DNA from: a bacterium
Lineage (GTDB): Bacteria > Bacillota > Sulfobacillia > UBA995
Length of the DNA stretch: 64,000 nt
Direction of reading: 5' to 3'
Assembly: GCA_031082145.1 (NCBI GenBank)
Contig: JAVHLP010000002.1
Span: 95,214 to 159,213, forward strand
The notes beneath the pieces were generated by a model. That model was not told where the DNA came from. It saw nothing but the letters and a program-made list of their open reading frames with translations, and ran no database searches. Shown one piece after another: positions 9,069-18,206 of this stretch. The position numbers and the translations under genes were made by a program. The number at the start of each line of letters is the position of its first letter. The first letter of the stretch is position 1.

Positions 9069-10195
9069 TGGCCATGGCACGGCGCGTGCGGCCCACGTGG
9101 GCCGAAGTGGACCTGGCGGCCATCGCCGGCAACGTGCGAGCCATGAAGTCCGCCTTACGCCCGGGGACCGGCCTCATGGCCGTGGTCAAGGCCGACGGTT
9201 ACGGACACGGGGCGGTGCAGGCGGCGCTGGCCGCGCGCGAGGGAGGGGCCGAATGGCTGGGTGTGGCCATCCCCGAAGAAGGCGTTAGCCTGCGCGAGGC
9301 GGGGGTCGGGGTCCGGATCCTGATCCTGGGCTGGACGCCGCCGGGCCAGGTGGCGACGGTGGTCGAGCACGACCTGGCGGCGGCCGTCTCCAGCCTGCAT
9401 GCCGCCCGCGAGTTCGCCCGGGCGGCCGGGCCGGTTGAGCCCCGGCTACACCTCAAGGTTGATACCGGCATGGGCCGGCTAGGCCTCCTACCTGACCTTG
9501 CCGGCCGGGAAGAAGCCCTGGCGATCTGCGCGCTGCCCGGGGTCCGGGTGGAGGGCATCTTCACCCACTTCGCCAGCGCCGACGCCGCCGACAAGTCCTT
9601 TGCCACCCAGCAACTGCGGAGCTTCCTGGCCTTCATCGACGAACTGGAGCGCCATGGAGTGACCTTCGGGCTGCGGCACGCCGCCAACACGGCCGCCATG
9701 CTGGACATGCCCGACAGCCATCTCGACCTGGTGCGCCCGGGACTGGGTGTTTACGGCTACCGGCCGTCCCCCCACGTATCGACGGCCGTCCCGCTGCGGC
9801 CGGCACTGGCGTGGAAGACCCGGGTAGCCCACTTGAAGCGTCTCGGACCAGGTTCTCCGGTCGGCTACGGGTGTACCTACCGAGCCATCCGGGAGACAAC
9901 CGTCGTCACCTTGCCGGTCGGCTATGCCGACGGCTACCCGCGGTCGCTCTCCAACAACGCCGACGTCCTGATCGGAGGACGGCGCTGCCCGGTCATCGGC
10001 CGGGTGTGCATGGACCAGCTGATGGTTGAACTCCCCCAGGGAACGGAGACCGGCCCCGGCGATGAGGTGGTCCTGCTGGGGACGCAGGGAGGCGAAGGCG
10101 TGAATGCCGACGAACTCGCCGGGAGGGCGGGGACCATCGCCCACGAGATACTGACCGGCATCAGTCCCCGCGTGCCCAGGGTGTACTTACACTGA
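9068..10195 (+). CDS. alr: Alanine racemase
   Basis: This PLP enzyme converts L- to D-alanine for peptidoglycan. AVVKADGYGHG holds the PLP lysine (about residue 41). The second-domain tyrosine lies in GYGCTYRA near residue 260. VGYADGYPR and the closing GRVCMDQLMVEL are family signatures, and the length of 375 residues is normal. Three starts are possible within ten bases (GTG 9065, ATG 9068, ATG 9074), all served by GGAGAGG at 9059. The first overlaps the stop of the preceding lipoprotein gene, which indicates coupling. Confidence 0.96.
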   Translation: MAMARRVRPTWAEVDLAAIAGNVRAMKSALRPGTGLMAVVKADGYGHGAVQAALAAREGGAEWLGVAIPEEGVSLREAGVGVRILILGWTPPGQVATVVEHDLAAAVSSLHAAREFARAAGPVEPRLHLKVDTGMGRLGLLPDLAGREEALAICALPGVRVEGIFTHFASADAADKSFATQQLRSFLAFIDELERHGVTFGLRHAANTAAMLDMPDSHLDLVRPGLGVYGYRPSPHVSTAVPLRPALAWKTRVAHLKRLGPGSPVGYGCTYRAIRETTVVTLPVGYADGYPRSLSNNADVLIGGRRCPVIGRVCMDQLMVELPQGTETGPGDEVVLLGTQGGEGVNADELAGRAGTIAHEILTGISPRVPRVYLH

Positions 10196-10198
10196 AGG

Positions 10199-11179
10199 GT
10201 GGATAAGGCAATGGCCGGACTCCCGCGAGTGAACCTGGCCCATCTGCCCACCCCGCTCGAGGAGGCTCCCCGGCTCAGCAAGGCCTTGGGCGGGCCGAGG
10301 ATCCTCGTCAAGCGGGACGACCAGACGGGACTCGCGACCGGAGGCAATAAGGCCCGGAAGCTGGAGTATCTGATGGCCGACGCGCTGGCCCAGGGCTGCA
10401 CGGCGGCGGTCACGGTGGGCGACCTCCAGTCCAACCACTGCCGGATGACCGCCGCCGCGTGCCGGCGGTTGGGTCTTGAACCCTACCTCCTGCTGACCGG
10501 GCCCCGGCCGCCGTCCCTGGACGGCAACCTCCTCCTGGACGCGGTGTTGGGCGCAGTCATTCACTACGTGACGCTAACCGATCAAGCGGATGAAGAGCAC
10601 GAACTCGCGGCCTTGGCCGACCGGGTCCGGGCGGCCGGCCACCGTCCCTACGTGATCCCCATGGGTGGATCAGGCGGCGTCGGCGCGGCCGGCTATGTCA
10701 CGGCCATGCGGGAGTTTCTCAGTCAGAGCGCCGGCGGGGTGGACCACGTGGTGGTCGCCAGTGCCTCGGGTGGGACCCAGGCCGGACTGGTGCTGGGGGC
10801 CCGCGGGCAGCCGGGGGCCCCGCGAGTGCACGGGATCAGCGCTTCCCGTTCCCGCGAGGTCCTGGTTGACCGGGTAATGCGGGTGGCGGTGGCGGCCGCC
10901 GGCCTGCAGGGGCTGGAGCCGCCGGCTCCCGAGGAGATCGCCGTGCACGACGAGTACGTGGGCCCCGGCTACGCCGTGATGACAGATGCTTGCCGGGAGG
11001 CCATCTTGCTGGCGGCGCGAACCGAGGGGCTCCTGTTGGACCCGGTCTACACCGGCAAGGCCATGGCCGGGCTGGTGGACCTCATCCGGCGCGGGTACTT
11101 CCGGCCGGGGGATACGGTCGTCTTCTGGCACACCGGGGGAGTGCCGGCCCTGCAGGCCTACCGCGAGTGGTTTGCGTAG
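10199..11179 (+). CDS. D-cysteine desulfhydrase / ACC-deaminase family PLP enzyme
   Basis: A fold-type-II PLP enzyme of about 326 residues. PTPLEEAPRLSKALGG and the PLP-lysine motif GGNKARKLEYL near residue 50 match DcyD and ACC deaminase, as do GDLQSNHCRMTAAACRRLG and the phosphate-binding GGSGGVGAAGY. DcyD releases pyruvate, ammonia and H2S from D-cysteine; ACC deaminase is a close relative. The position right after alr and before other amino-acid amide enzymes favours a D-amino-acid substrate, but that is inference. ATG 10211 is an alternative start. Confidence 0.82.
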   Translation: MDKAMAGLPRVNLAHLPTPLEEAPRLSKALGGPRILVKRDDQTGLATGGNKARKLEYLMADALAQGCTAAVTVGDLQSNHCRMTAAACRRLGLEPYLLLTGPRPPSLDGNLLLDAVLGAVIHYVTLTDQADEEHELAALADRVRAAGHRPYVIPMGGSGGVGAAGYVTAMREFLSQSAGGVDHVVVASASGGTQAGLVLGARGQPGAPRVHGISASRSREVLVDRVMRVAVAAAGLQGLEPPAPEEIAVHDEYVGPGYAVMTDACREAILLAARTEGLLLDPVYTGKAMAGLVDLIRRGYFRPGDTVVFWHTGGVPALQAYREWFA

Positions 11180-11192
11180 GGAGGGACAAACA

Positions 11193-11912
11193 CTGCGACC
11201 GTTGATCGGAATCACAACGGGACTGGAGGCGGACAAGGGAGGCTCCCTGCTGCCCCGGGGGTACAGCGACGGGGTGGCCCAGGCGGGCGGCAACCCGCTC
11301 CTGCTGCCGGTCCTCGACGATCCGGAAGTGCTGCTTGAAGCCCTGGAGTGCCTGCAGGGGCTGATCCTGTCCGGCGGTCCCGATCTGGATCCCCTCTTCT
11401 ACGGTGAGGAGCCCCTGCCCGGACTGGGTGAGGTGCAGCCGGAGCGCGACCGCGTGGAACTCGCCTTGGCCCGCCGGGCCCTTGCCGCCGACCTGCCGGT
11501 CCTGGGCATCTGCCGGGGATGCCAGGTGCTGGCAGTCGCAGGGGGAGGCGACCTCTTCCAGGACCTCGGACGGCAGCGGGCGGGAGTGCTCAAACACTAC
11601 CAGAAGGCCCCCCGGTGGTACCCCACCCATGCCGCGACGGTGGAGCCCGCCTCCCGCCTGGCCGCACTGCTAAAGGTGGAGGGACTCCGGGTCAACAGCT
11701 TCCACCACCAGGCCGTACGCCGGATCCCCGATGGGTTTGCCGCCTCGGCGTGGGCCCCGGATGGGGTAATCGAAGCCCTGGAGAGTGGTAGCCATCGTCT
11801 TGCGCTTGGGGTGCAATGGCACCCCGAGAACCTGTGGCACCGGGAACCCGCCGCCATGCGGCTGTTCGAGGGGATCGTCGAGGCGGCCCGCGCGGGAGGC
11901 GACCGGACGTGA
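11193..11912 (+). CDS. Gamma-glutamyl-gamma-aminobutyrate hydrolase family (peptidase C26)
   Basis: A class-I glutamine-amidotransferase-like hydrolase of about 239 residues. RPLIGITTG at the start, LSGGPDLDP, the nucleophile elbow GICRGCQ and the catalytic dyad in VQWHPENL are all in place, as in PuuD and related gamma-glutamyl hydrolases. There is no ATG before the conserved start. CTG 11193 has GGGAGGG 7 bases upstream; TTG 11202 and TTG 11172 are alternatives. The substrate is probably a gamma-glutamyl amide, judged from the family. The end overlaps the next gene by 4 bases (GTGA). Confidence 0.85.
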   Translation: MRPLIGITTGLEADKGGSLLPRGYSDGVAQAGGNPLLLPVLDDPEVLLEALECLQGLILSGGPDLDPLFYGEEPLPGLGEVQPERDRVELALARRALAADLPVLGICRGCQVLAVAGGGDLFQDLGRQRAGVLKHYQKAPRWYPTHAATVEPASRLAALLKVEGLRVNSFHHQAVRRIPDGFAASAWAPDGVIEALESGSHRLALGVQWHPENLWHREPAAMRLFEGIVEAARAGGDRT

Positions 11913-12994
11913 CCTTGCGAGAGCGGGGGCTGGCCACCGGCCGGCTGCCCCCGGGGCCGAATAACACCATAACCGACGTGGCCGGAGTCAGGGTCGGTCA
12001 CGTCACCCTGATCCGGGGCGAAGGCCCCCTGCGGCCGGGGATGGGGCCGGTCCGCACCGGTGTTACCGCCATCTGGCCCCACGCCGGTGACCCCTTCCGG
12101 GAGAAGGTTAAGGCCGGCCTGCACGTCATCAACGGCTTTGGCAAGACCGTCGGCTTGAGCCAGGTGGCGGAACTGGGCCGCCTGGAGACTCCGATCCTGC
12201 TCACCAACACCCTCAACGTCGGGCTGGTGGCCGATGCCCTAGTGAGCGAGATGATAGCCGCCAACCCGGAGATCGGGGTGACCACGGGGACGGTCAACCC
12301 GGTGGTCGGTGAGTGCAGCGACGCCTGGCTTAACGACATCCAGGGGAGGCACGTGGGGGCCGATCACGTGGCCCAGGCCCTCCGGGAGGCGGCCGGCGGC
12401 CCCGTGGCAGGGGGCTCGGTGGGGGCGGGCACGGGCATGACCGCTTTCGGCTACAAAGCAGGCATCGGTTGCTCCTCCCGCGAGGTTGCCGCCGAGGGAC
12501 TCAGCTTCACGCTGGGGACCTTGGTGCTGGCCAATTTCGGCGCCCGCGGCGACCTGGCTATCGCCGGTGTCCCGGTGGGGCGCCTGCTCGGTGGGGAGTC
12601 TGCGGTCGAGCCGGTCACCGGCGGCTCAGTCATGGTAGTGCTGGCCACCGATGCCCCCCTCGGCTCACGGCAGCTCGGCCGGCTGGCCCGCCGGGCCCAG
12701 GTGGGTCTGGCCCGGACCGGTTCCCATGCCTTCCACGGAAGCGGCGACTTCGTGCTGGCGTTCTCCACTGTCAATGGGGAGCCCCATCTACCCCATCCCT
12801 CCGTCCGGCAGGAGAGCCGTCTGCTGGATCACTCCCCTCTGTTTGATCACCTGCTGCGTGGCGTGGCCGAGGCCGTCGAGGAAGCTGTCTATAACGCGCT
12901 GGTCTTGGCCGGCGCCATGACCGGGCGCGACGGCCACCATGCCGCCGCTTTGCCGGTGGACCAAGTGCTGGAACTGATCGACCGGGAGGGCTGA
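11909..12994 (+). CDS. P1/S58-family aminopeptidase (DmpA-like, L-aminopeptidase/D-esterase)
   Basis: The 361-residue product belongs to the self-cleaving DmpA family. NTITDVAGVRVGHVTL, TGTVNPVVGECSDAWLND and VGAGTGMTAFGYKAGIG are characteristic. Autoproteolysis is expected at Gly239-Ser240, in TGGS-VMVVLATDAPL, freeing Ser240 as N-terminal nucleophile. DmpA enzymes release N-terminal D- or L-residues or beta-peptides. The start GTG 11909 overlaps the stop of the preceding gene, with GGAGG upstream. With alr, a D-cysteine desulfhydrase-like enzyme and two amidases next to it, the gene fits a role in degrading D-residue or gamma-linked peptides. Confidence 0.9.
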   Translation: MTLRERGLATGRLPPGPNNTITDVAGVRVGHVTLIRGEGPLRPGMGPVRTGVTAIWPHAGDPFREKVKAGLHVINGFGKTVGLSQVAELGRLETPILLTNTLNVGLVADALVSEMIAANPEIGVTTGTVNPVVGECSDAWLNDIQGRHVGADHVAQALREAAGGPVAGGSVGAGTGMTAFGYKAGIGCSSREVAAEGLSFTLGTLVLANFGARGDLAIAGVPVGRLLGGESAVEPVTGGSVMVVLATDAPLGSRQLGRLARRAQVGLARTGSHAFHGSGDFVLAFSTVNGEPHLPHPSVRQESRLLDHSPLFDHLLRGVAEAVEEAVYNALVLAGAMTGRDGHHAAALPVDQVLELIDREG

Positions 12995-12998
12995 ATTC

Positions 12999-14039
12999 GT
13001 GTTGACCCAGGAGGCGCCGGAGGTCGTCGAGGTTCTCCGTGACGGCAGGCGGGAGAGCGTTCACCGGGGCGATGCAGCCGTGGCCGACACCGGCGGCCGG
13101 GTGCTCTTCGCCCTTGGCGACCCGTGGCGGCTGGTCTTTGCCCGGTCAGCCGTCAAGCCCTTCCAGGCCATGGCGGTAGTCGAGACGGGGGCGGCCGATC
13201 GCTTCGGGTTCACCCCGCCTGAACTGGCGGTCATGTCGGCCTCCCATGGCGGGGAGAGTCACCACGTCCAGGCCGTGGCATCCATCCTGAAGCGACTCGG
13301 CCTGGGACCGGAGGCCCTTCAGTGCGGGCCCCATCCTCCCGCGAACCCCGATGCCGCTCGGGTCCTGGTGGTAGAGAGACGACCTCCAGGTCCGCTGCAC
13401 AACAACTGCTCCGGCAAACATGCGGGCATGCTGGCGATCTGCCGTCAGCTCGATCTACCGCTGCGGGGCTACCTGGATCCCGCCCACCCGGTCCAGGAGA
13501 TGAACCGGGCCAACCTGGCCTTAATGGCCGGTCTTGCCCCCAGCGACATCGTGCTGGCGGGAGACGGCTGTGGCGCCCCGGCCTACGCCCTGCCGTTGGC
13601 GGCCCTGGCCCGGGCCTATGCCCGGCTAGTCTGCCCGTCAGACTTGCCGGGACCGAAGCAGTCCGCGGCCATGGTGGTAGTCGCCGCCATGCGAGCCCAC
13701 CCGGAGATGGTGGGAGGGACGGGGCGGCTCTGCACCCGCCTGATGGTGGCGGCGGGTGACCGGCTGGTCGCCAAGTCGGGGGCCGAGGGAGTCTACTGCG
13801 TTGGCGCATCCCGCCCCGCCTGGGGTCTGGCCCTCAAGATCCAGGACGGAGCATCCCGGGCGGTGCCGCCCGCCGTCATCGAGTTCCTGCTGCAGCTGGG
13901 AGAACTGAGCGGTCCGGCCGTGTCGGGTCTGGCCGACCTTCACTCGCCGCCCCTGCGCGACCACCAGGGCCAGGTCTGTGGAGCTCTGCGCCCGGTGGCG
14001 CGATTGCGGCACTCGAGAGGAGAGGAGCGGGGACAGTGA
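12999..14039 (+). CDS. L-asparaginase II family protein
   Basis: The 346-residue product matches the thermolabile asparaginase II family typified by Rhizobium etli AnsA, not the classical E. coli type. RSAVKPFQAMAVVETGA, SASHGGESHHV, NCSGKHAGMLA and GDGCGAPAYALPL are its conserved blocks. It should hydrolyse asparagine or a related amide to the acid and ammonia. GTG 12999 follows the preceding stop by 4 bases, with GGGAGGG about 10 bases upstream. Its own stop overlaps the DUF4438 start. Confidence 0.9.
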   Translation: MLTQEAPEVVEVLRDGRRESVHRGDAAVADTGGRVLFALGDPWRLVFARSAVKPFQAMAVVETGAADRFGFTPPELAVMSASHGGESHHVQAVASILKRLGLGPEALQCGPHPPANPDAARVLVVERRPPGPLHNNCSGKHAGMLAICRQLDLPLRGYLDPAHPVQEMNRANLALMAGLAPSDIVLAGDGCGAPAYALPLAALARAYARLVCPSDLPGPKQSAAMVVVAAMRAHPEMVGGTGRLCTRLMVAAGDRLVAKSGAEGVYCVGASRPAWGLALKIQDGASRAVPPAVIEFLLQLGELSGPAVSGLADLHSPPLRDHQGQVCGALRPVARLRHSRGEERGQ

Positions 14040-14899
14040 GGAGCAACCGCGAGCGACTGGTCAGGGTGTCCGTTCTGGGGGAGGTATCGCCACCGCAGAT
14101 GCGGCCGGGTTACCGGGTAGGAGCCGATGGCGTGGCCCGGCTGCTGCCGGGGACCGGCGGCATCACCTACAACGTCCGGGTGGGAGATCCCGCCCTGGGG
14201 TGGGCGGCCGATCACGTTGAGCCCGGGGTCAGCATCCAAGTCAAGGATGAGCGGGCCAACGCGGCCCTGAACACCCTGGCCTGCGTGGGAAACGAGGCCC
14301 TGGTGGTGTCGGGCGAGGCCCGCGGCGAGCGTGGGGTGGTCACCGGCAAGCACGGGGGGATCGAGCATGTGCTGGTGGATTTCCCTCCGGCGGTGCTGGA
14401 GCGGTTAGCCGTGGGCGACAAGGTCCAGGTGAAGGCATGGGGTCAGGGCCTGGAACTCGCAGACTTCCCCGGCATCCGGTGCATGAACCTGGATCCCGGC
14501 CTGCTGGACAAGATCCCGCTGACCGCTGCCGGGGGGGTCTTGCGGATGCCGGTGGCCGCTGAGGTGCCGCCCCAGCTCATGGGTTCGGGAGTGGGTTCTC
14601 CTGCTTCCGAGCGGGGAGATTACGACATCACCACCCAGGACCGGGAAGTCCTCCGGGAGCACGGTCTGCTGGACCTCAGGCTTGGTGACCTGGTGGCCGT
14701 GCGCGACCGGTCGGGCCGGTTCGGCCGGAGCTACCGGCGAGGGGCCATTGAGATCGGGGTGGTGGTGCACACGGACTCTTATCTGGCGGGTCATGGTCCC
14801 GGGTTGACCACCCTGCTCACCGCAGAGAACGGTGAGATCCAGCCTGTCCGGGACGCGGGAGCGAACCTGGCCATCTACCTCGGGCTTGTGTCCGGGTAG
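14036..14899 (+). CDS. DUF4438 domain-containing protein
   Basis: The 287-residue product matches the DUF4438 family: ITYNVRVGDPALGWAADH, CVGNEALVVSGEARG, GVVTGKHGGIEHV and the C-terminal EIGVVVHTDSYLAGHGPG. The family has no assigned reaction. The glycine-rich conserved loops suggest a soluble enzyme. It starts at GTG 14036, overlapping the asparaginase stop by 4 bases, so it is probably made together with the amidase/peptidase genes. Confidence 0.85.
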   Translation: MRSNRERLVRVSVLGEVSPPQMRPGYRVGADGVARLLPGTGGITYNVRVGDPALGWAADHVEPGVSIQVKDERANAALNTLACVGNEALVVSGEARGERGVVTGKHGGIEHVLVDFPPAVLERLAVGDKVQVKAWGQGLELADFPGIRCMNLDPGLLDKIPLTAAGGVLRMPVAAEVPPQLMGSGVGSPASERGDYDITTQDREVLREHGLLDLRLGDLVAVRDRSGRFGRSYRRGAIEIGVVVHTDSYLAGHGPGLTTLLTAENGEIQPVRDAGANLAIYLGLVSG

Positions 14900-14941
14900 A
14901 GCCAGGCCGATCGCTAACCACATGCCGAGGGAGGTGACCGG

Positions 14942-16132
14942 GTGGCCCGGGTTGCCCTGGCGCGGTGTGAGAGCTACGGCCGGGAGGAGGTCGACCGGGC
15001 GGTCGGACGGGCGGTAGAAGCGGCCGGAGGCCTGGAGGGCCTGGTTCGCCCGGGCGCCACCGTGCTCCTGAAGGTCAACCTGCTCAGTCCCCAGCCGCCC
15101 GATCGAGCGGTGACCACCCACCCCGCCGTCGTGGAAGCGGTAGCCCGGCTGTTCTCGCGCATGGGCGCCAGGGTCTGGGTGGGCGACAGCTCGGGAGGGG
15201 TGACCGCCGGCCACAGCCGGACCGCCATTGCCTTCGAGGTCACAGGAGTGGCCAAGGCGGCCCGGGCCGCGGGGGCGGCACTGGTGAACCACGACCGGTC
15301 GGGGGTGGTGGAGGTCCAGAACCGCGGCCCCACCCGCGAATTGTTGCCCGTCTTCCATCTGGCCCGGCCGGTGACGGAGGCGGATGTCATCGTCAATCTG
15401 CCCAAGCTCAAGACGCATGCCCTCACCGTGCTCACCGGGGCGGTCAAGAACACCCTGGGGTGTGTCCCCGGCCTGGGCAAGATGGAATGCCACCGCCGGG
15501 CGCCCCGGCCCAGCGATCTGGCCCGGCTACTGGTAGATCTGCACCGTGCTGTCGCTCCCGCCCTCACCATCATGGACGGCGTGGTCGCCATGGAGGGAAA
15601 TGGACCGGCGGCGGGCCGCCCCCGCCACGTGGGGGCGATCATCGCCGGGAGGGATGGGGTCGCGGTGGACACGCTGGCGGCGATGATTGTGGGCGCCCCC
15701 CCGGCCGCCAACCTGACCACCGCGGCGGCGGTCGCCATGGGAGCGGGCCCGGCCCGCCTGGATCGGACCGACCTGGCCGGCGACTCACCGGCCGGACTCC
15801 GGGTGCAGGGGTTTCGCCTGCCTTCCGGAGCCTTTCTGCGGGCCCTGGCCGGCCGCTTGCCCCGGCCCCTGGCCCGGTGGGGAGTGGAGATGATCCGGGC
15901 CCGCCCCCACATCCATCCCGAACGCTGCACGGCCTGTGGCTTATGCGCGGCTAGCTGCCCGGTGGACGCGGTGGCGGAAGCCGGGGGCCGCCCCCGGATC
16001 GACCCGGCCCGTTGCGTGGGGTGCCTCTGTTGCCATGAACTCTGCCCGCAGGAAGCGGTCGAACTTCGTCACGACCGTTGGCTGGCCGGCCTGGCTCTCA
16101 GGGGGCGGCATAGCCGGCGAGGGGAGGCATAG
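14942..16132 (+). CDS. DUF362 protein fused to a 2[4Fe-4S] ferredoxin domain
   Basis: The 396-residue product has an N-terminal DUF362 domain (about 1-310; VLLKVNLLSPQPPDRAVTTHP, GDSSGG, NLPKLKTH, LGCVPGLGKMECHR). The C-terminal ferredoxin domain has two clusters of the C-x2-C-x2-C-x3-C type (CTACGLCAASCP and CVGCLCCHELCP). DUF362 proteins are iron-sulfur proteins of uncertain electron-transfer function. GGGAGGTGA lies 5-6 bases before GTG 14942. Confidence 0.9.
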   Translation: MARVALARCESYGREEVDRAVGRAVEAAGGLEGLVRPGATVLLKVNLLSPQPPDRAVTTHPAVVEAVARLFSRMGARVWVGDSSGGVTAGHSRTAIAFEVTGVAKAARAAGAALVNHDRSGVVEVQNRGPTRELLPVFHLARPVTEADVIVNLPKLKTHALTVLTGAVKNTLGCVPGLGKMECHRRAPRPSDLARLLVDLHRAVAPALTIMDGVVAMEGNGPAAGRPRHVGAIIAGRDGVAVDTLAAMIVGAPPAANLTTAAAVAMGAGPARLDRTDLAGDSPAGLRVQGFRLPSGAFLRALAGRLPRPLARWGVEMIRARPHIHPERCTACGLCAASCPVDAVAEAGGRPRIDPARCVGCLCCHELCPQEAVELRHDRWLAGLALRGRHSRRGEA

Positions 16133-16135
16133 ATC

Positions 16136-16606
16136 TTGAGCGCCGAGATGGACAGCGGGACGCGCGGGACCGAGTCTCTCGAGTGGCGGGCCCACCTGTT
16201 CGTGTCCCGGCCCGCCCGGAGCGCGGTGGTGGTGGCCGTGGTGGCGTCGGGAGTACTCGTTGTGCAACTGGCCTTCGGGCGCACCGCGCTAACCGTGCTC
16301 TCCTTGATCCTGGTGGTTGGGGCCCTCAGTCAGTTCTTCTTCCCCCTGAGCTACCGCCTGACCGACCGGGGGGTGACAATCCGGCACCTGGGGATCTTCA
16401 CCGACACTGTAAGCTGGGAGGACCTTACCGGCTACCGGCACCTCGGTGACTGCCTGCTGCTCCTCAGGCGCAGGCGCAAGAGGAAAGGCGGGATCCTTCT
16501 CTACTTCCGGGGCAACGGGGAGAACGTGATCGGCATGGTAAACAGGCATCTACCTCGCCTGGAGGGAGCATCACGGCAGAATGGTAATGCCGGCAGGAGG
16601 AGTTAG
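16136..16606 (+). CDS. Small membrane protein with PH-like domain
   Basis: The 156-residue product starts at TTG 16136, three bases after the DUF362 stop. Two hydrophobic segments (about 28-48 and 50-68) precede a basic soluble part containing YRLTDRGVTIRHLG and VSWEDLTGYRH, the pattern of bacterial PH-like (YdbT/bPH_2-type) domains. Such proteins are membrane-bound with a cytoplasmic PH fold; function unknown. It ends just before the large membrane cluster. Confidence 0.6.
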   Translation: MSAEMDSGTRGTESLEWRAHLFVSRPARSAVVVAVVASGVLVVQLAFGRTALTVLSLILVVGALSQFFFPLSYRLTDRGVTIRHLGIFTDTVSWEDLTGYRHLGDCLLLLRRRRKRKGGILLYFRGNGENVIGMVNRHLPRLEGASRQNGNAGRRS

Positions 16607-16666
16607 ACCGGCACTGCCGAATTGTGCTCTCGGCTCCATTTTCTGACGGGAGGAGGTGACAAGGAG

Positions 16667-17473
16667 ATGATGCTTGCGCAAGACGGACCCGCCCTGGGTA
16701 TCTTCACGGCCGGCAGCGTGGCTGCGTTCTTCGCCTTGCTGGTCATCTGTGGCCTGGTCTACATGATGATCCAGCGGGCCCGGGCCGGCCTGAAGATCCC
16801 CGAGATCCGCAAGATAGCCGGCCTGGAGGCCATTGACGAGGCCATCGGCCGGGCCACCGAGATGGGGCGTCCCGTGCACTTCACCCCCGGGCTCGGCGAT
16901 CCCTACAACATCCAGACCATCGCTTCCTATGCCATGCTGGGCCATGTGGCCAAGCGCTGCGCCCAGTACGACACCCGGCTGCTCCAGACCAACGTGGACC
17001 CCTTCGTCCTGGCCATCAACAACGAGGTGATCCGCCAGGCCTACCTGGAGGCGGGGCGGCCGGATGCCTTCAACCCCGATGACATCACCTTCCACTCCAC
17101 CGAGCAGTTCGCCTACGCCGCTTCGGTGCTTGGCCTGTATGAGCGCGAGCGGCCGGCGGCCAACATCATGTTCGGCGCCTTCTGGGCCGAGTCCATGCTG
17201 TTCGCCGAGGGCGGAGCTTACCTCGGGTCCATCCAGATCGGGGCGACCGCCAACACCCACCAGATCGCGTTCTTCGTGGCCGCCTGCGACTACACCCTGA
17301 TCGGCGAGGAGATGTTCGCCGCCAGCGCTTACCTGTCCAAGGAGCCGGTCCTAACCGGCACCGTGGTGGGGCAGGACTGGGCGCGCATCGGGGTCTTCGC
17401 CCTGATCATCCTGGGTACGATCCTGGCGCAGATAGGCGACACCAACTGGCTCGCGACGATCCTGAAGAAGTAG
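16667..17473 (+). CDS. DUF6754-like membrane-anchored protein (cluster gene 1)
   Basis: The 268-residue product has an N-terminal membrane helix (about 11-33), a soluble central domain, and a C-terminal helix (about 244-262). The core contains FTPGLGDPYNIQTIASYAML, HSTEQFAYAASVLGLYERE and GAYLGSIQIGATANTHQIAFF, which resemble DUF6754; the function is unknown. GGAGGAGGTG lies 8 bases before ATG 16667, one of the strongest ribosome sites here. It opens a same-strand cluster of membrane proteins and GlmL-type ATPases, presumably one functional unit. Confidence 0.7.
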   Translation: MMLAQDGPALGIFTAGSVAAFFALLVICGLVYMMIQRARAGLKIPEIRKIAGLEAIDEAIGRATEMGRPVHFTPGLGDPYNIQTIASYAMLGHVAKRCAQYDTRLLQTNVDPFVLAINNEVIRQAYLEAGRPDAFNPDDITFHSTEQFAYAASVLGLYERERPAANIMFGAFWAESMLFAEGGAYLGSIQIGATANTHQIAFFVAACDYTLIGEEMFAASAYLSKEPVLTGTVVGQDWARIGVFALIILGTILAQIGDTNWLATILKK

Positions 17474-17537
17474 GACGAGTCCCCGGCTGCCCGCCGGCAA
17501 CAGCGGGCCGCCCCTGCCAGACCTGGGCAGTGAGGAG

Positions 17538-18176
17538 GTGTCTAGCGAGATGCGTAAGGAATTCCCGATGCTGCTGACCGTAGTGGCCGCCCTGACCGTC
17601 ATCCTCTCCCAGTTCTTCTTCCACATAGCCGAGTGGAACCTCATGGACGTTCTCGACAAGTGGCTCAACGTGATGTGGGGGATCGCCATCGGTCTCGGCA
17701 TCGTGAACCTGAGCGTCGTCCACGGCAAGAAGATCATGCGGCGAGCGCCCGGGTTCTACAACAGCGTGGTGCTGCTCGCCATCCTGTACGTCTATGCCAT
17801 CCTGGGCCTCTGGACAACGACCCAGGGCTATTACCACGCCTGGATTTTCGACAACGTATATGCCCCGCTGGATTCAACGGTCTTCGGACTGGTCGCCTTC
17901 TTCATCACCACCGCCGCCTACCGGGCCTTCAAGGTCCGTACCTGGGAGGCCACGGTGATGCTGCTGGCGGGCATGATACTGCTTCTGGGTTCGGCGCCCA
18001 TCGGCGAGGCCATCTGGGCCGATTGGGCCCACCTGCGGCAGTGGTTCCTTGACATACCCAATGCCGCCGGTATGCGCGGCATAGTGCTGGGGATCTATCT
18101 CGGCGGCTTCGCCACCGCCCTGCGGGTCATGCTCGGGCTTGAGCGAGCGTGGATGGGCGCGATGGGAGGCCGGTAG
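17538..18176 (+). CDS. Six-helix membrane protein (cluster gene 2)
   Basis: About 212 residues with six predicted membrane helices, roughly at 10-30, 42-62, 75-97, 112-132, 140-162 and 178-198. No family motif is recognised. ATG 17550 is an alternative start; GAGGAGGTG lies about 11 bases before it. It is spaced 64 bases after the DUF6754-like gene and 30 bases before the next, which supports co-expression. Confidence 0.7.
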   Translation: MSSEMRKEFPMLLTVVAALTVILSQFFFHIAEWNLMDVLDKWLNVMWGIAIGLGIVNLSVVHGKKIMRRAPGFYNSVVLLAILYVYAILGLWTTTQGYYHAWIFDNVYAPLDSTVFGLVAFFITTAAYRAFKVRTWEATVMLLAGMILLLGSAPIGEAIWADWAHLRQWFLDIPNAAGMRGIVLGIYLGGFATALRVMLGLERAWMGAMGGR

Positions 18177-18206
18177 AAGGCCTGACCGGGAAGGAGGTGT
18201 GAGTTC

